Assembly: GCA_049724395.1 (NCBI GenBank)
Contig: JAUGWO010000009.1
Coordinates: 162,946-226,945 of the forward strand
Reading direction: 5' to 3'
Origin: Spongospora subterranea f. sp. subterranea
Lineage: Eukaryota; Endomyxa: Phytomyxea; Phytomyxea; Plasmodiophorida
Length of the DNA: 64,000 nucleotides
In this document: one piece after another, positions 11,986-22,274 of the stretch
Position numbering within the stretch: position 1 is the first letter of the stretch
Layout: every line of letters starts with the position of its first letter
Position numbers and translations under genes: made by a program
Notes under the pieces: model-generated
The model's input: the letters and a program-made list of their open reading frames with translations, nothing else
The model's database searches: none
What the model was told of the DNA's origin: nothing

Positions 11986-12193
11986 CGTAACCGTAGCCGT
12001 GGACGGCTTGCTACCAGTCAACGGAGAGAAAGACCTCCCGTACTGTATACACGCTGACACGCATCAGTCTGGTTCATATCAGTTGAGCCCTAGACTTTCC
12101 CATATCAACCCTTGACCGCCAGGATGAATTATTTATACGCTTTTCAACTGCGTTTGCCACCATAGCAAGCGAACTGTGGAGCAGGTATCTTCC

Positions 12194-12296
12194 CGCCAGA
12201 CGATGACGCTTTCGTGTCAGTCTTCGCAGCAGACGATGACGCTTTCGTGTTATCGTCGTTCTGCGAAGACTGACACGAAAGCGTCATCGTCTGGCG
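12194..12296. repeat. Perfect 36-bp inverted repeat with 31-bp loop
   Basis: Bases 12194-12229 are the exact reverse complement of 12261-12296 (core gacgatgacgctttcgtg). The loop itself holds a second partial copy of the same core (agacgatgacgctttcgtgt). A transcript would fold to a long perfect hairpin. I see no gene around it. Confidence 0.9.
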
Positions 12297-12677
12297 CGAA
12301 GTTGATGAAGATAATTTCATTGATTTAGCAGGTGGGCCACGATATCAACATTATTTTTAGACTGTAGTAGAGCGAGTATCCCGCAATCTGTAGCCGGCCG
12401 ACGCGTCGAGGCGTCTCGCGCCGAGATGGTTTTGATGTTAATCGAACCCGCGTTGCATAGGCTTGGTGTCATTTTGCAATTCGGGGATGCCGGATAATGT
12501 TCATCACACGAAGTAGGCAGAGTATATTCGTTTGATCGCAACCGCATCCTTGTCCTGTCAACCATTCAAGGGATCTTTTGAAGAGAAATATGATATAATG
12601 GATGGACTGACACTTTCAGTTCTGGATCTATGGCCGGATGAAGGAGTTGCTGACATAATTTTTTTGTCATCAAAATG

Positions 12678-13137
12678 CAAACGCCATCTGCAAATCTTGT
12701 CGGTCAAGGAATGACGTTGGAGAGAAATCCCAGACTTGTCTGGAGAGTAAAGAAGAACCAGATTGCCATCAATGCACACTGTACAGCATGGTGGGCGGTT
12801 TATTTGTTTACTGACGCAAGTCATTTGTTCTGGTCGGTAATTATCACACAGGTGCCCAAAGAAGATTTAGTTTTGCCATTCAATGAACAAGCCCATGAGT
12901 CTCTTGCTTTTCCGAGTGGTGCCTTCGAAGGTTCGTCTTTGAAATGGTCTGTTCCTGAAAAGAAGCTTTTTTTGTTCAACAGACGGTTCAAGACTTCGAT
13001 TATTTGCTGTGCGTTCTCGGCGATCCTTTTCATGCATTCATCAAGAATCGCAATCTGGTTTTTTTTTTACTCTCCCGACAAGTCTAGGATTTCTCTCCAG
13101 CGTCATTCCCTTGACAAGATTTGCAGATGGCGTTTGC
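12678..13137. repeat. Inverted repeat, about 90-bp arms, about 280-bp spacer
   Basis: Left arm 12678-12772 (starting atgcaaacgccatctgcaaa) matches right arm 13050-13137 in reverse complement with a few mismatches and a longer T run in the right arm. The spacer is open in places but no protein is recognisable. Probably a foldback or MITE-type insertion. Confidence 0.8.
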
Positions 13138-13232
13138 GTGTACGCCCAGGCCTTGACCGATAGTGTGGACCCCGGCTCAAGGCCTGTCTCTCTTTTTGAT
13201 TGTCGTTATCATTATCACCTTATCGAGGTTTC

Positions 13233-13438
13233 GTCCAACTCCTAACAGATTGACTGTTAAGGTCCACAGAAGCTCAATGCTTGTTGATGTCTTAAAGCAC
13301 CCGGCGCGCACAGCTGAGGAGGCAACGCTAACTGCCGCACGGTTTCTGGCCCATTCGGGTATTGAGATAACCAAGCTCGAAGACATCATCAAGCATTGAG
13401 TTTCTGTGGACCTTAACAGTCAATCTGTTAGGAGTTGG
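13233..13438. mobile_element. Small MITE-like element with 51-bp inverted ends
   Basis: Ends tccaactcctaacagattga (13233) and its reverse complement near 13438 match over about 51 bases with one or two differences. The unit is about 206 bp. The inside encodes a compact open frame on the plus strand (about 13280-13399), starting MLVDVLKHPARTAEEATLTA and ending at TGA inside the right repeat. It may be the remains of a captured gene fragment. Confidence 0.75.
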
Positions 13439-14395
13439 CGACCTTGGCGTCGACCGCCGCATTGGACCTATCCTGGTTCACGGCCAAGGCGTTGTCGTAG
13501 GCGTCGTGCTGGAAAGCGGTTCGATCTCGATGCGATAATCCGCCCCGATCCCATTCGACATGATCGACGTGGACGGCCGACGACCCCACGAGGTGTTCCC
13601 CGAACCCTATCGCCACCGATCCCCGTCTGGCCTTCCCTTGCGTCATCGGGTCGTGGCCTTTGTCGACCTGATTCGTGGTCAGGCCGGCTTCGGTCAACTG
13701 TGATTGGAGGATCGCGCCCGTATCTCGCTGACTCGATCCCCGTCCCGACCCAAACCCCACGCTGCAACCGCCCGTAGCGCCATTTTGGCCAATCTTCGCT
13801 GACGCACTCTGATTTCCAGGCATTCCTCGATCGAACGTGATCATCGATCGATCCGCCACCTTCCCGTAATCGGATTGGTGTCCGACGCGCTCCTGGTTGA
13901 ACCGGGACGAGTCGACCGATTGGTCGCCCTTCCATACGGGCCCCCGATCACGGCGCGCGACGATTCCCTCTCGGTGATGGCGCCCATTGCCTGGCCAGTG
14001 TCCCTTAGGGACGACGCGTGTCGAAAAACGTCGACGTGATCTTGGGCGATCGTGTTCCGCTCCCGCGATTCCAGCGCGTAATCGGATTGGGTTCCAGACG
14101 ACACTGACGACAGTCCAGCTTCGTCCAGCGCATTGGACGCGATCGTCGCCGAGTTCTCCGGCGCCCCGATCGTGCCCAGATGGTTTTCTTGCCGACGAAG
14201 CGAACTGGAATCAGTTCGCCCCTCGTTGACGGCAGTTTCTGTCAGTCGCCCTCGCCTGAACCGATCCTGGAGCGCCTTCTCATCAGCGCCCGACGATAGC
14301 TGGGGCGAGATCATGGCGCTACTCACGGCCAGAGTGATCACCAACCCAACGACTGTGATGTGCTATCGCCCTCTCATCTTCGATAGGTGAATGAG
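13428..14395 (-). CDS. Secreted Gly/Asp/Arg-rich repeat protein, frame broken
   Basis: Two minus-strand open frames, 14344-13841 and 13859-13428, read as parts of one protein of about 300 residues. The N-terminus is hydrophobic (VVGLVITLAVSSAMIS), a likely signal peptide. Degenerate repeats follow, built on TQSDYALESRERN and HQSDYGKVADRSMITFDRG, and the C-terminus ends DAKVANS. The only upstream ATG, at about 14376, gives MRGR and then an in-frame TAG before the hydrophobic stretch. Joining the two halves needs one missing base or two skipped bases, unlike the +1 sites elsewhere. Possibly a decayed member of a secreted family, or the start lies in an unseen exon. Confidence 0.5.
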
Positions 14396-16424
14396 TTTCA
14401 CCGAATTCGGTCGACACCCGATTGGGCCTTGATCGTGATATTGATAGACCCATATTGATATCTGCCGATCGCCATTAGAACAAGGGGATTATCCACCAAT
14501 AGATACAGAAAACAGACCGTCGTCGATTATTTATGGCCCACAATATTGGGGGCGCTCTGGGAACACCAGATGATGATTTGGTTTTGGAAGAAGGTTCTTG
14601 ATTGACAAGGAACTGGTGTTGATCGTCGATAAAAGGAAGATGATCTCGCTGAAGAACACCATTTTTTTTGCTGATTATTAATATTACAGGCAAAAGGTGA
14701 TCCAAATTCCATTTGGAATTGCGATCTCGGTACCAGACGTCAGATTAACGATTGTGATCGTCGCCGTGATCGGGCACTGGTCAACTGTGTCGCCGTCCGA
14801 GTTGTGTTTGACCCCATCGCTATTGTATCAAAAAGCGATATGGTTTATTCGCCCCAGTTATATTGGTTGTGATGAATTCGACCAAAGCGACGGGTTTCAG
14901 ACGTTGTCAGATGATCTGTAAATCGAACCGCACCCGCCTTTTCGTCGTAGTTTTACTATAAAGAGCGAATCACCCCCTTGTTCATGATCAAAGGCAATGA
15001 GTGAGATTGATGACAAGTCGCTTTGGAGCAATTCGATCAGGGCGCCGCTCGCCAAAACAATCTTGAGTCAGGTAAAATATGAAGGACGAACACACGAAGG
15101 ATATCAAATTTCAGATGGAAACTGCTGAAATCAAGAGCCAGTAGCCAGAATTACCCCCATTATCCAATGATACCTTCGTGTGTACAATGTTTCCTTCCGA
15201 TATTAAAACCAATATTGTAAGTTGTATTCAGAGTTTTTTCCGATTCATACATTGCGTTGGTTTTCATGCTTATACCCCCTTTTTCGTCACAAGAAGCATC
15301 TGGAATTGTGAACCAATCACGACACCGATTACTTGTTAGAAATACGGAACAAACTACCGACTCTATATAAGAAGATCGATGGCCATATTGTGGCGCTAAA
15401 ACGTCCCGATCTCCTGACACGGGTCCAAACTAATACGCCATAGGGGACTATGCATCTCGATCGCCGAAATGAGGTCAATTAGAGCGACGTCTGGAAAGAC
15501 TTTAAGGTTGTAGCGCTTGAGTGTCGTTCCGTCAGCCGATCGAATAAACGGAAGGGGCTCTGACGTTATTAGGACCAAATTAGAGAGAGAGACAGAACAA
15601 CGAGAACTTCGAACACGCAATGCTCAAGGTCGAATAGCACTTGTAAGACACTGTTTTCAAACACTACAATAAATGTGGTTGATAAGAATCAGAGATTCGT
15701 GATCGCGTCATTTCCATTATCTATTAAGTCGGGCAAGTATCAGATTGTTGCTTGTCGAAATTCTTTTAGAATACTCCACCAGTCAAACATATCTGTGAAC
15801 ATCGGAAGGCCACACAGTTGAACAATATTGGACAAGCTAGACGTTGCCATTTTTTATTTTTGGTTGGCTAGTAAATGTTTCGATTTACTAGGTTGCCAGC
15901 GGATTTGTCCATCTTGGACCTTGCGGTGCAGAGTGCTCTCAGACACTTTAATCAGCAGCAGCAGCAGCAGCGAGGCGTATGATTGTTCCTCTTCGCCGCC
16001 ACCCCAGCAAATTAAAGCATATACTCACCAACCACACCAAAACGGCCACGTGTAGAGTTTTGCTTGTCCAATAGCCCTCCAATGAATCAAAATGTTTGTT
16101 TACTGTAAACACATCGACGAGAAGTAACTTTACATCACCAAGATCAACCAGATCTAGTTTTTTTGTCCCGATGAGCCAGAACCACTCCGCTCGGTTTCAA
16201 TCAAGCGATTCATTGAAAAAGAAACTTTTGTTTATTGCTGTGATCGCTCGATCATGGTTTGACCACATTCGGAACCAGAAGTTCAACGGCTTAATTGGAA
16301 TTGGGTCCCTTGGTCGAGGAGAATACTGTTTGGCGGCGAGCACCTAAAACGGATATCAAAACCGGAAATCGGCTTGAATTTGAAAGGATATGAGGCTTTG
16401 CGATATCCGGTTGAGTGAGGATTG
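14396..16424. other. No confident gene
   Basis: About 2 kb without a recognisable gene. It holds short open frames only, a (CAG)n run of six to seven units near 15953-15971, and AT-rich segments. Parts may be decayed coding sequence, but I cannot support any. Confidence 0.4.
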
Positions 16425-16733
16425 TCAAACTTGTTCTTCGACAAGGCCATTTTCTCGAATCGCAGGAATGACCTTGTCGATTAAATGTTCCAAAATCACC
16501 TCGGTCGTTGCGACGAAATATGTGTGGAGCAATGCCATGTTGCTCAAGTGCAAATACGTTGACGGCAATATGTTATGGCGTTGCGCCAAGTGTAATCGAA
16601 GTGTTTGCTCATGTAGAACGGCGCCATCATCGCATGTATTTTTGATCGGCACGAAACTGATTCGTCGCGAAGCTGTACCAGGCTAGAAGCGGCGTTTTCG
16701 TTGAGAATGAATGCAGACATGAGAGAGCGAGAT
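16425..16733 (-). CDS. Small helical protein of unknown function
   Basis: A minus-strand frame ends EEQV at 16425 and contains amphipathic helices (HLAQRHNILP, MALLHTYFVATTEVILEHLI). Upstream, in another frame, an ATG near 16707 opens MSAFILNENAASSLVQLRDE. The two join only with a frame change (-1 or +2) or an unseen intron, so the gene model is tentative. No family recognised. Confidence 0.35.
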
Positions 16734-16879
16734 CGATGTGAATGAACAGACGGTGATCGGACCCGCTGTGTCAAGAAAACTGCTGATGAAAACATCACTC
16801 TCCAAGTGTTTTGACGGCGAAGCAGGGCTTCATTTTTAGGGTGAGATCAAGCGAGAAAAAAACAGTATCATCCGTTCCG

Positions 16880-17065
16880 ATGGCGGGGGTTTTCGACACC
16901 CTCTTGGTGACTACAACATTCGTTATTTTTGATCTTTCCCGTGGAAATCAAATCACGACGCCAACCATGGTCAATGTGCAGAGCTGCGTCCTGATCTGTG
17001 CATTTGTCGTTTATTTGTTCCTGATCAATCTTCGAGGAAAAATGTTTGCCCGCGAACCCTCTTAA
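16880..17065 (+). CDS. Possible small membrane protein
   Basis: An open frame starting at Met 16880 (MAGVFDTLLVTTTFVIFDL) with two hydrophobic stretches, the second VLICAFVVYLFLINL, and a basic tail. It stops 10 bases before the convergent gene that ends at 17075. A further Met lies upstream at 16811. Coding status rests only on the hydrophobic pattern. Confidence 0.35.
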   Translation: MAGVFDTLLVTTTFVIFDLSRGNQITTPTMVNVQSCVLICAFVVYLFLINLRGKMFAREPS

Positions 17066-17074
17066 CCATCCGAC

Positions 17075-17440
17075 TCATGCGGCTTGCGGGGGTTCAACAG
17101 GAAAACTAAACCGTCGGCGACCGCCGTTCCTCATGGTTAGCATATAGGCGCTGATCGCTGTCATCGATCCCAGATAGATAACCGCTCCCGCGACGACGGC
17201 GCGATCACGCGCCACCTCGTATCGGAACCGCTCCTTGGTGATTTGCGTCAATTCCTGATACAGTTCGCCTCGTTTATGCGGCAGCATTTCTGAGAACAGC
17301 CGCCGTTGTAGTCGAACCATCGAACTCATCATCGCCCAACACAGGTGTAATTCGGAAGTGATCAATTCCGATGAATCCAATTTGTGCGACGACGGAAAAA
17401 AGACCTTCCGATCTTGATCGGCATTAGCAAACTGCATCAC
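17075..17440 (-). CDS. Small single-pass membrane protein
   Basis: A 121-residue frame, single exon. The N-terminal half is charged and helical (RGELYQELTQITKERFRYEV), followed by one membrane segment (AVVAGAVIYLGSMTAISAYM) and a short basic, Pro-rich tail. No family recognised; it could be a mitochondrial or ER assembly factor by shape alone. It lies 23 bases downstream of Rpn10 on the same strand, so the two may share a transcript region or be separate very close genes. Confidence 0.5.
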   Translation of the reverse strand: MMQFANADQDRKVFFPSSHKLDSSELITSELHLCWAMMSSMVRLQRRLFSEMLPHKRGELYQELTQITKERFRYEVARDRAVVAGAVIYLGSMTAISAYMLTMRNGGRRRFSFPVEPPQAA

Positions 17441-17463
17441 ATAATACAGAACGGGAAAAGCGT

Positions 17464-18690
17464 TTATTTTTTGTTTTCATCCTTCTTCTTTGGCTGGTTG
17501 TTTTGTGACTGTTTCTGTTCCTCGTCACGCATCGCGGCGTCGAACGAGCTGATAACGTCGGTGGCATTTAGGTTGGCCTTGTCTTCATCAGGCAGGCTGT
17601 CGATTACGCTTTGGATAAAGGCGGGATCGTGCAACGCCGAATCAATCTGGTCGTTGGTCACGGATGGGTTGGCGTCGGCGGATGGCTGCATTGACATGGC
17701 GATTGCTTGGGCAATCATGGATTCTTCGTCGTCAACGGCCATTGGAACAGGTTCCGCTGGCGCTGTCACGTTGGTGTCCGATGCGGCTTGTTGAGCAGCG
17801 TTGGCTGCATTTTCGGCAGCCGCCACCCGTTGTCGCTCCTCTTCCAATGACATTCGAATGGCCATTGCCAGTTCTGGGTCCATTCCAGCGGCATCCACCA
17901 TATCTTGTGCACCCTAAAAAACGAAGATCGGCAACCGCAAAATTAATGTGTGAATCTCTTAGTTGATACCATTCCAGGTTGACCGCCTTCCGACATTATT
18001 GCAGATAATACCATGTCGGATAGGTTATGAGGGCCAGGAGGAACATTCACGAGGTGACTGGAATCGGACGAATTCACCGATGCCACGAACGCATCGAGAA
18101 TCTCGCGGTTATCATTGGAGTTGTTCTCGAAGCCGAAATTAATAACATCCACGTTGACATTATTTTTTCTTCAGTTGCTTTCCCAATCGGACAAGGTCTT
18201 TTGCCTGGGCCTCAATCTGAAAACCGGATATGAAAAACGATTCGAAACGACTGTAAGGAACAACTATATTGTAAATTTACCGGACTTCCAACAAACAGGA
18301 TAATACGTTGCTGTTGGTGTTTGTTGGATCTGTTTTTTAGACAGAGCTGAGCTGTCATTATTCCGGCAATGAAGTCGCTTTTGCCACCGACTTTGACGGA
18401 CTGGACACTGCTCATGACTTTCCCCAAATCGCGACTTGGTGTCACCAAAATATCTATCCTGCTGCCGGCCATACACAATACGCCAACCGCATTCTCCTCG
18501 TTAGCTTGGGTCTTCATCGAGCATATATAGTTGACAGCTTCGGTTTGCGCCGCCATACGTGTTGGGGGGTAATCCCCATTGCGAACCCAATCGGAATTAT
18601 CAACGCTAACGAACAGACACAGGTCATGGACGAGATTTCGGGCTCTTTCGAATGCGATACTGACCATACAATAACCGCTTCCAACACCAT
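17464..18690 (-). CDS. RPN10: 26S proteasome regulatory subunit Rpn10/PSMD4, with AAA-TAA +1 site
   Basis: Ubiquitin receptor of the proteasome 19S cap. Exons 18690-18665, 18605-18281, 18216-17970 and 17913-17464. The VWA domain starts MVLEAVIVCVDNSDWVRNGD and includes NTVGVL-like and RIILFVGSP blocks. Two ubiquitin-interacting motifs follow (DPELAMAIRMSLEEE and ESMIAQAIAMSM), then an acidic/basic tail ending in Lys. About 348 residues. Exon 3 contains AAG AAA AAA TAA TGT where the family has KKNNV; reading resumes correctly as AAT GTC AAC GTG if the T at 18162 is skipped. Total exon length is 1048 nt, so exactly one base must be lost for an open frame. The same AAA TAA TGT occurs in LeuRS. 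The normal stop, AAA AAA TAA ACG, is similar up to the stop codon. Confidence 0.93.
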
Positions 18691-21417
18691 TTTCGACGAT
18701 CACAAAACGACTTTGATAATAAACTGTTATGAACCGGTGCACAAAGTATTAACTGACACAGAGAAGTGCGCTGATGGCAGTCGCGCAACTGTTGCAGATG
18801 CGACTGGATAAGCGACTGCGCATTTTATTTATGCGCACATCGGCAGAGAGGGCACCCCGTTTCCAAGATTTCACTTTGGTTTTACAGAGACCAAATAGGC
18901 TGGCTTGAGGTCAAATAAATTGAAATATCGACATGAGCAGCGACATCACGCTTTGCAAAAAAAGAATGGTGTGATTATGCAGCATGTGCCTTTACCAAAT
19001 ATATTGCGAACCTGCTGGACGATACTGACCATTCACTAAATCGTTGGCGTTGAACGTCAACGTGAGTGGTTTGTTTTTAGCATATGTACGTAAGAAGATT
19101 GGAAATTTAGCTATGATCTGAGGACCGACGAATAATCCAGGAAGCGTGACGTTGTTCGTCTTAATGAACGAAATCATTATGATATTACAATTTCGTTGTG
19201 GAAAATCTCAAACCAATTGTTTTCGAATCCTTTACCAGCAGCAACCGCCCTTCATCCCTTTTTCCAGGCTTTTGGTTATTAGGGAGTAAAATCTCGTGGC
19301 CACGAACTCAGCAAACACATGTTTCGTAACGATCTTTTGAGGCGATTATCAATGTCGACCCGATCTTACACCGGGACCGTGGATAACGACGATAAGGAGG
19401 TGCTGGCTAACCTCACCAGGTCCATTATCCCTGGCGATGTGTTTGACGCAGACACGTTTAATCCGCTTCGCGAATGTTGATTTGCATAATTACCAGCTGG
19501 TAACTAGCGGGTAGTAGTAATTTAATATTTTTTGCCTTTGCAATGCTCTGCCAACTGCTATTGCATCTGTTTTACATGTTGTCTGGACTGTCCTCTGCTT
19601 CGATGCGGTTTACTCTTCCACGACGAGGATTTCCGAAAGGGAAACTCCTCAACACGCACGCTTAAGTACAGCTGAATGGGGTTTGGATGACGATTTATCA
19701 ATACCGTTATTCCCTGAGAGCACCGGCGATACAATGCCTCTGTGAACGTTTCTCGTCTCAATGGATTGATTTAGACTCGGAGCAACGACGATCACCTGGA
19801 TATTTTGGATATCTTTTCATCTACTCCTAGTTTGGAATCGACATTCCCGTTACCGATGGAATCAACGCTTGCATTTCCGGGTTGGGCTCGCACGCAGGTC
19901 GTCAGGTGTGAGGAACTGGGACATTCTTTAATTCGTCATGATTAGAGATGTTTGATATCCTGGGTTTACCAGTAGAATGGGGTTCGTCTTTAAATTTGTT
20001 TTATGATGTTATCGAAATTTTATGCGGACTCTTCCACGTCGAGGATTCCTGACTCGATCAACGCATGAATCCGCCCTGCCTTTCTCGAAGCATCTCTTGC
20101 ATGTTCGATGATGATCGCACGCGAGTTATTGACGCACGCGATCCTGTTGTACTATTCATTGAATGGGCCGCCTTTCTCCTTTCTTCCAGTATGTCGGTAT
20201 CCAAAACAACTGCTACCATCGCCTGAGGCGGCTCTATCACTGTTGTTGTCAGCTGGGACAAAGATGAGAAACGATTCCAGAGGCATGGGATCGCCGGTGC
20301 TCTCAAGGAATAGCGGTATCGATGAATCGTCATCCAGAAGCCCATCAGCTGTACTCAAGCGTGGGATGTTGAGGAGTTCCCCTTGGTTGTTCGGACCGAT
20401 ATGCATCTCTGATGGCGAGTTGGATGAGAGATAATCCATCGAGCGGTCTGCATGGCCGAATTAAAAATTTTCACTTGACATGAGGTAGAGCAGTTGTTCT
20501 GCCAAAAAAAGCCATAAAAAGCGATATTTTCCGACAAATGGGTGTAAATGGCCCTCGCCGTCCCATAAACTACGGTTTCTCAAATAACGTGCTGTATTTC
20601 GTTTTGATTGCTCAGCGATGCTAACGCACGATAGAATTCTCAAACATACCGATATCTGAATTGATAGGGAAAATTTGGTTGGAATATCTGTTCCATTAAC
20701 CACCTTGAACTGGTTTGCATTCCAGACCGTCGCCTTGATCAATATGGTCAAAATTATGACTCTTTTTTTATCCTAATTTCCCTCAAAACATTACCAATCT
20801 CGTACTGCGTTGCCGTCCATCCGGCGTAGCCTACAGGGTTCGAATACCCAGCAAAACTGGATTTTTCACCATAAACCTCAGTACTCCTCGACGCAAAAAA
20901 GGAAACAAGGCAATTGACTCGCCATGAATTTTGTTTTTTTTTATTCACATTCCAACGCTCATCCGTAACGTTCCCGCAACACAAAAACAGGTGTATTTTG
21001 CTTCCTGCATTCTCCCTATCTTTTCTGCTCCCCACTCTCAGACTGTATCATTACTTCTTCCGCCGCCTCTTTTATACTGTAAAACCAGGTCGAGAGTGGC
21101 CATTCAGCACCGGAGTCCCACAAAACAAGTCCAGGTAACATTACGCAGGACACTCTGAATCTGATGGGGGCGGTGACTCAAATACGTGCTCGTAACAGTT
21201 GGCGCGGCCTTTTCCCGTGGATTTCGAATACACATTACACACGGTACCGTGTCGCGGTACCGCACTGAAACAATTGCTTGTTTTCCCGATCATTCCGCTA
21301 ACTGGGGATTGACGCCCTTTTAGGGTCGGCACCGATTAGGGAATCTGTAAATCTTTATTCGCGGCCTTGACACGCTTTTGATCGGAAGAATTCGGACCGA
21401 CCCATGTTCCCATGTCG
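18691..21417. other. Mostly non-coding; diverged inverted duplication at 19.65 and 20.3 kb
   Basis: No intact gene found in 2.7 kb. The plus strand at 19655-19755 encodes LSTAEWGLDDDLSIPLFPES and the minus strand at about 20365-20270 encodes LSTADGLLDDDSSIPLFLES, so these are diverged inverted copies of one coding fragment. Around both lie matching cttccacg[at]cgaggatt blocks. The minus-strand copy belongs to an open frame 20439-20152 (MDYLSSNSPSEMHI). A minus frame at 19177-18992 (NNVTLPGLFVGPQII) may be a stray exon. Source gene unknown. Confidence 0.45.
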
Positions 21418-22272
21418 ATGAGCGAGCGTCACGCTTATCAGAGGCTGCTTGGCGCATTAACAAGAAGACATGAGGTTGAAGCAGATTTTTGAGGTTTCAA
21501 TTCCTGGAATCTGATTGGCCTTTATCATTTTGCAGATCATCGCCTCGTGCGAAAGGATCTTGCGGTTATGCGGCCATAATGAGGTGAAATATGACGGGGA
21601 AGATCGGTTCGGATTTGAAATGGGCAGCAATCTTCATTCAGATCACGATATGGACTTGGCCATCTCCTTTGATATGGAACTAGACCCAGCAGTCGTCGCC
21701 GATTCGGATCAAGACCTTCACTATCTGAATAGCGACAATCCACCCTCGCAAACCGATCCTCAAATGCAGCGTTGGCAATGTTTGCAAGATTTGCAGACGA
21801 TGAGGAGTGGTATGGCGCTACCCGAGACCTCACAGGTTCCCGATGTATGCTGTCGTCCGTACATATCGGTTAGGTCCCGGGACGTCATTCGGAAAATTCT
21901 CCCGTCGACGGATGCGATCGCAGGCGATGTTATTCACGTCCCATTCACTGCGCGCGAAATGACTTTACTCATGCGTTCGGCGGAACAGTGTTTTGGAGTT
22001 CCCGATCTTGTAAATCGTTGCGTTCAAGTTCGGGTTTGCACTTTTGATATAGTTTCCAGAAAAAATTGGCGTCACTGATGCCTGGCAGAACCGTTACGGA
22101 TATTCGATTGGCATGGCTCGATCACCTTCTTGGACTTGAAAGCGATCACGACCAAATCGTGTTGTATCAGCAGCCTGTTCGACCGCCACCCACGTGCCAT
22201 GTTCATGCTGCAGATGCTCTATCCATGCGTCCGAAACCCGTCGTCAGGGAAACATCGCAGGTTCAAAACTAG
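21418..22272 (+). CDS. Unknown protein with SANT/Myb-like C-terminal half
   Basis: Exons 21418-21474, 21536-22027 and 22060-22272, all in phase, give about 253 residues. The middle intron is only 32 nt. The N-terminus is charged (MSERHAYQRLLGALTRRHE); the middle is acidic; the C-terminal part (FTAREMTLLMRSAEQCFGVP, then KKLASLMPGRTVTDIRLAWL) has the spacing of a SANT/trihelix-type helix bundle, where Arg/Lys and aromatic positions recur. That assignment is by eye only. It is followed within a few bases by the WD40 gene on the same strand; the two could be one gene, but the stop at 22270-22272 argues for two. Confidence 0.55.
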
Positions 22273-22274
22273 TC

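Larger units (their letters stand above)
11302..12039. mobile_element. hAT-family element remnant, about 738 bp
   Basis: Inverted ends: gagaggtctttct at the left and its inverted counterpart agaaagacctccc at the right, followed inward by matching gtccacggctacgg / ccgtagccgtggac blocks. The 8-mer gtactgta lies immediately outside both ends (11294-11301 and 12040-12047), the size expected for a hAT target duplication. Inside is a hAT dimerisation-domain reading frame and a 22-bp tandem array. Most of the transposase is missing, so the copy is non-autonomous. The first two or three terminal bases do not match perfectly, so the ends could shift slightly. Confidence 0.75.
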
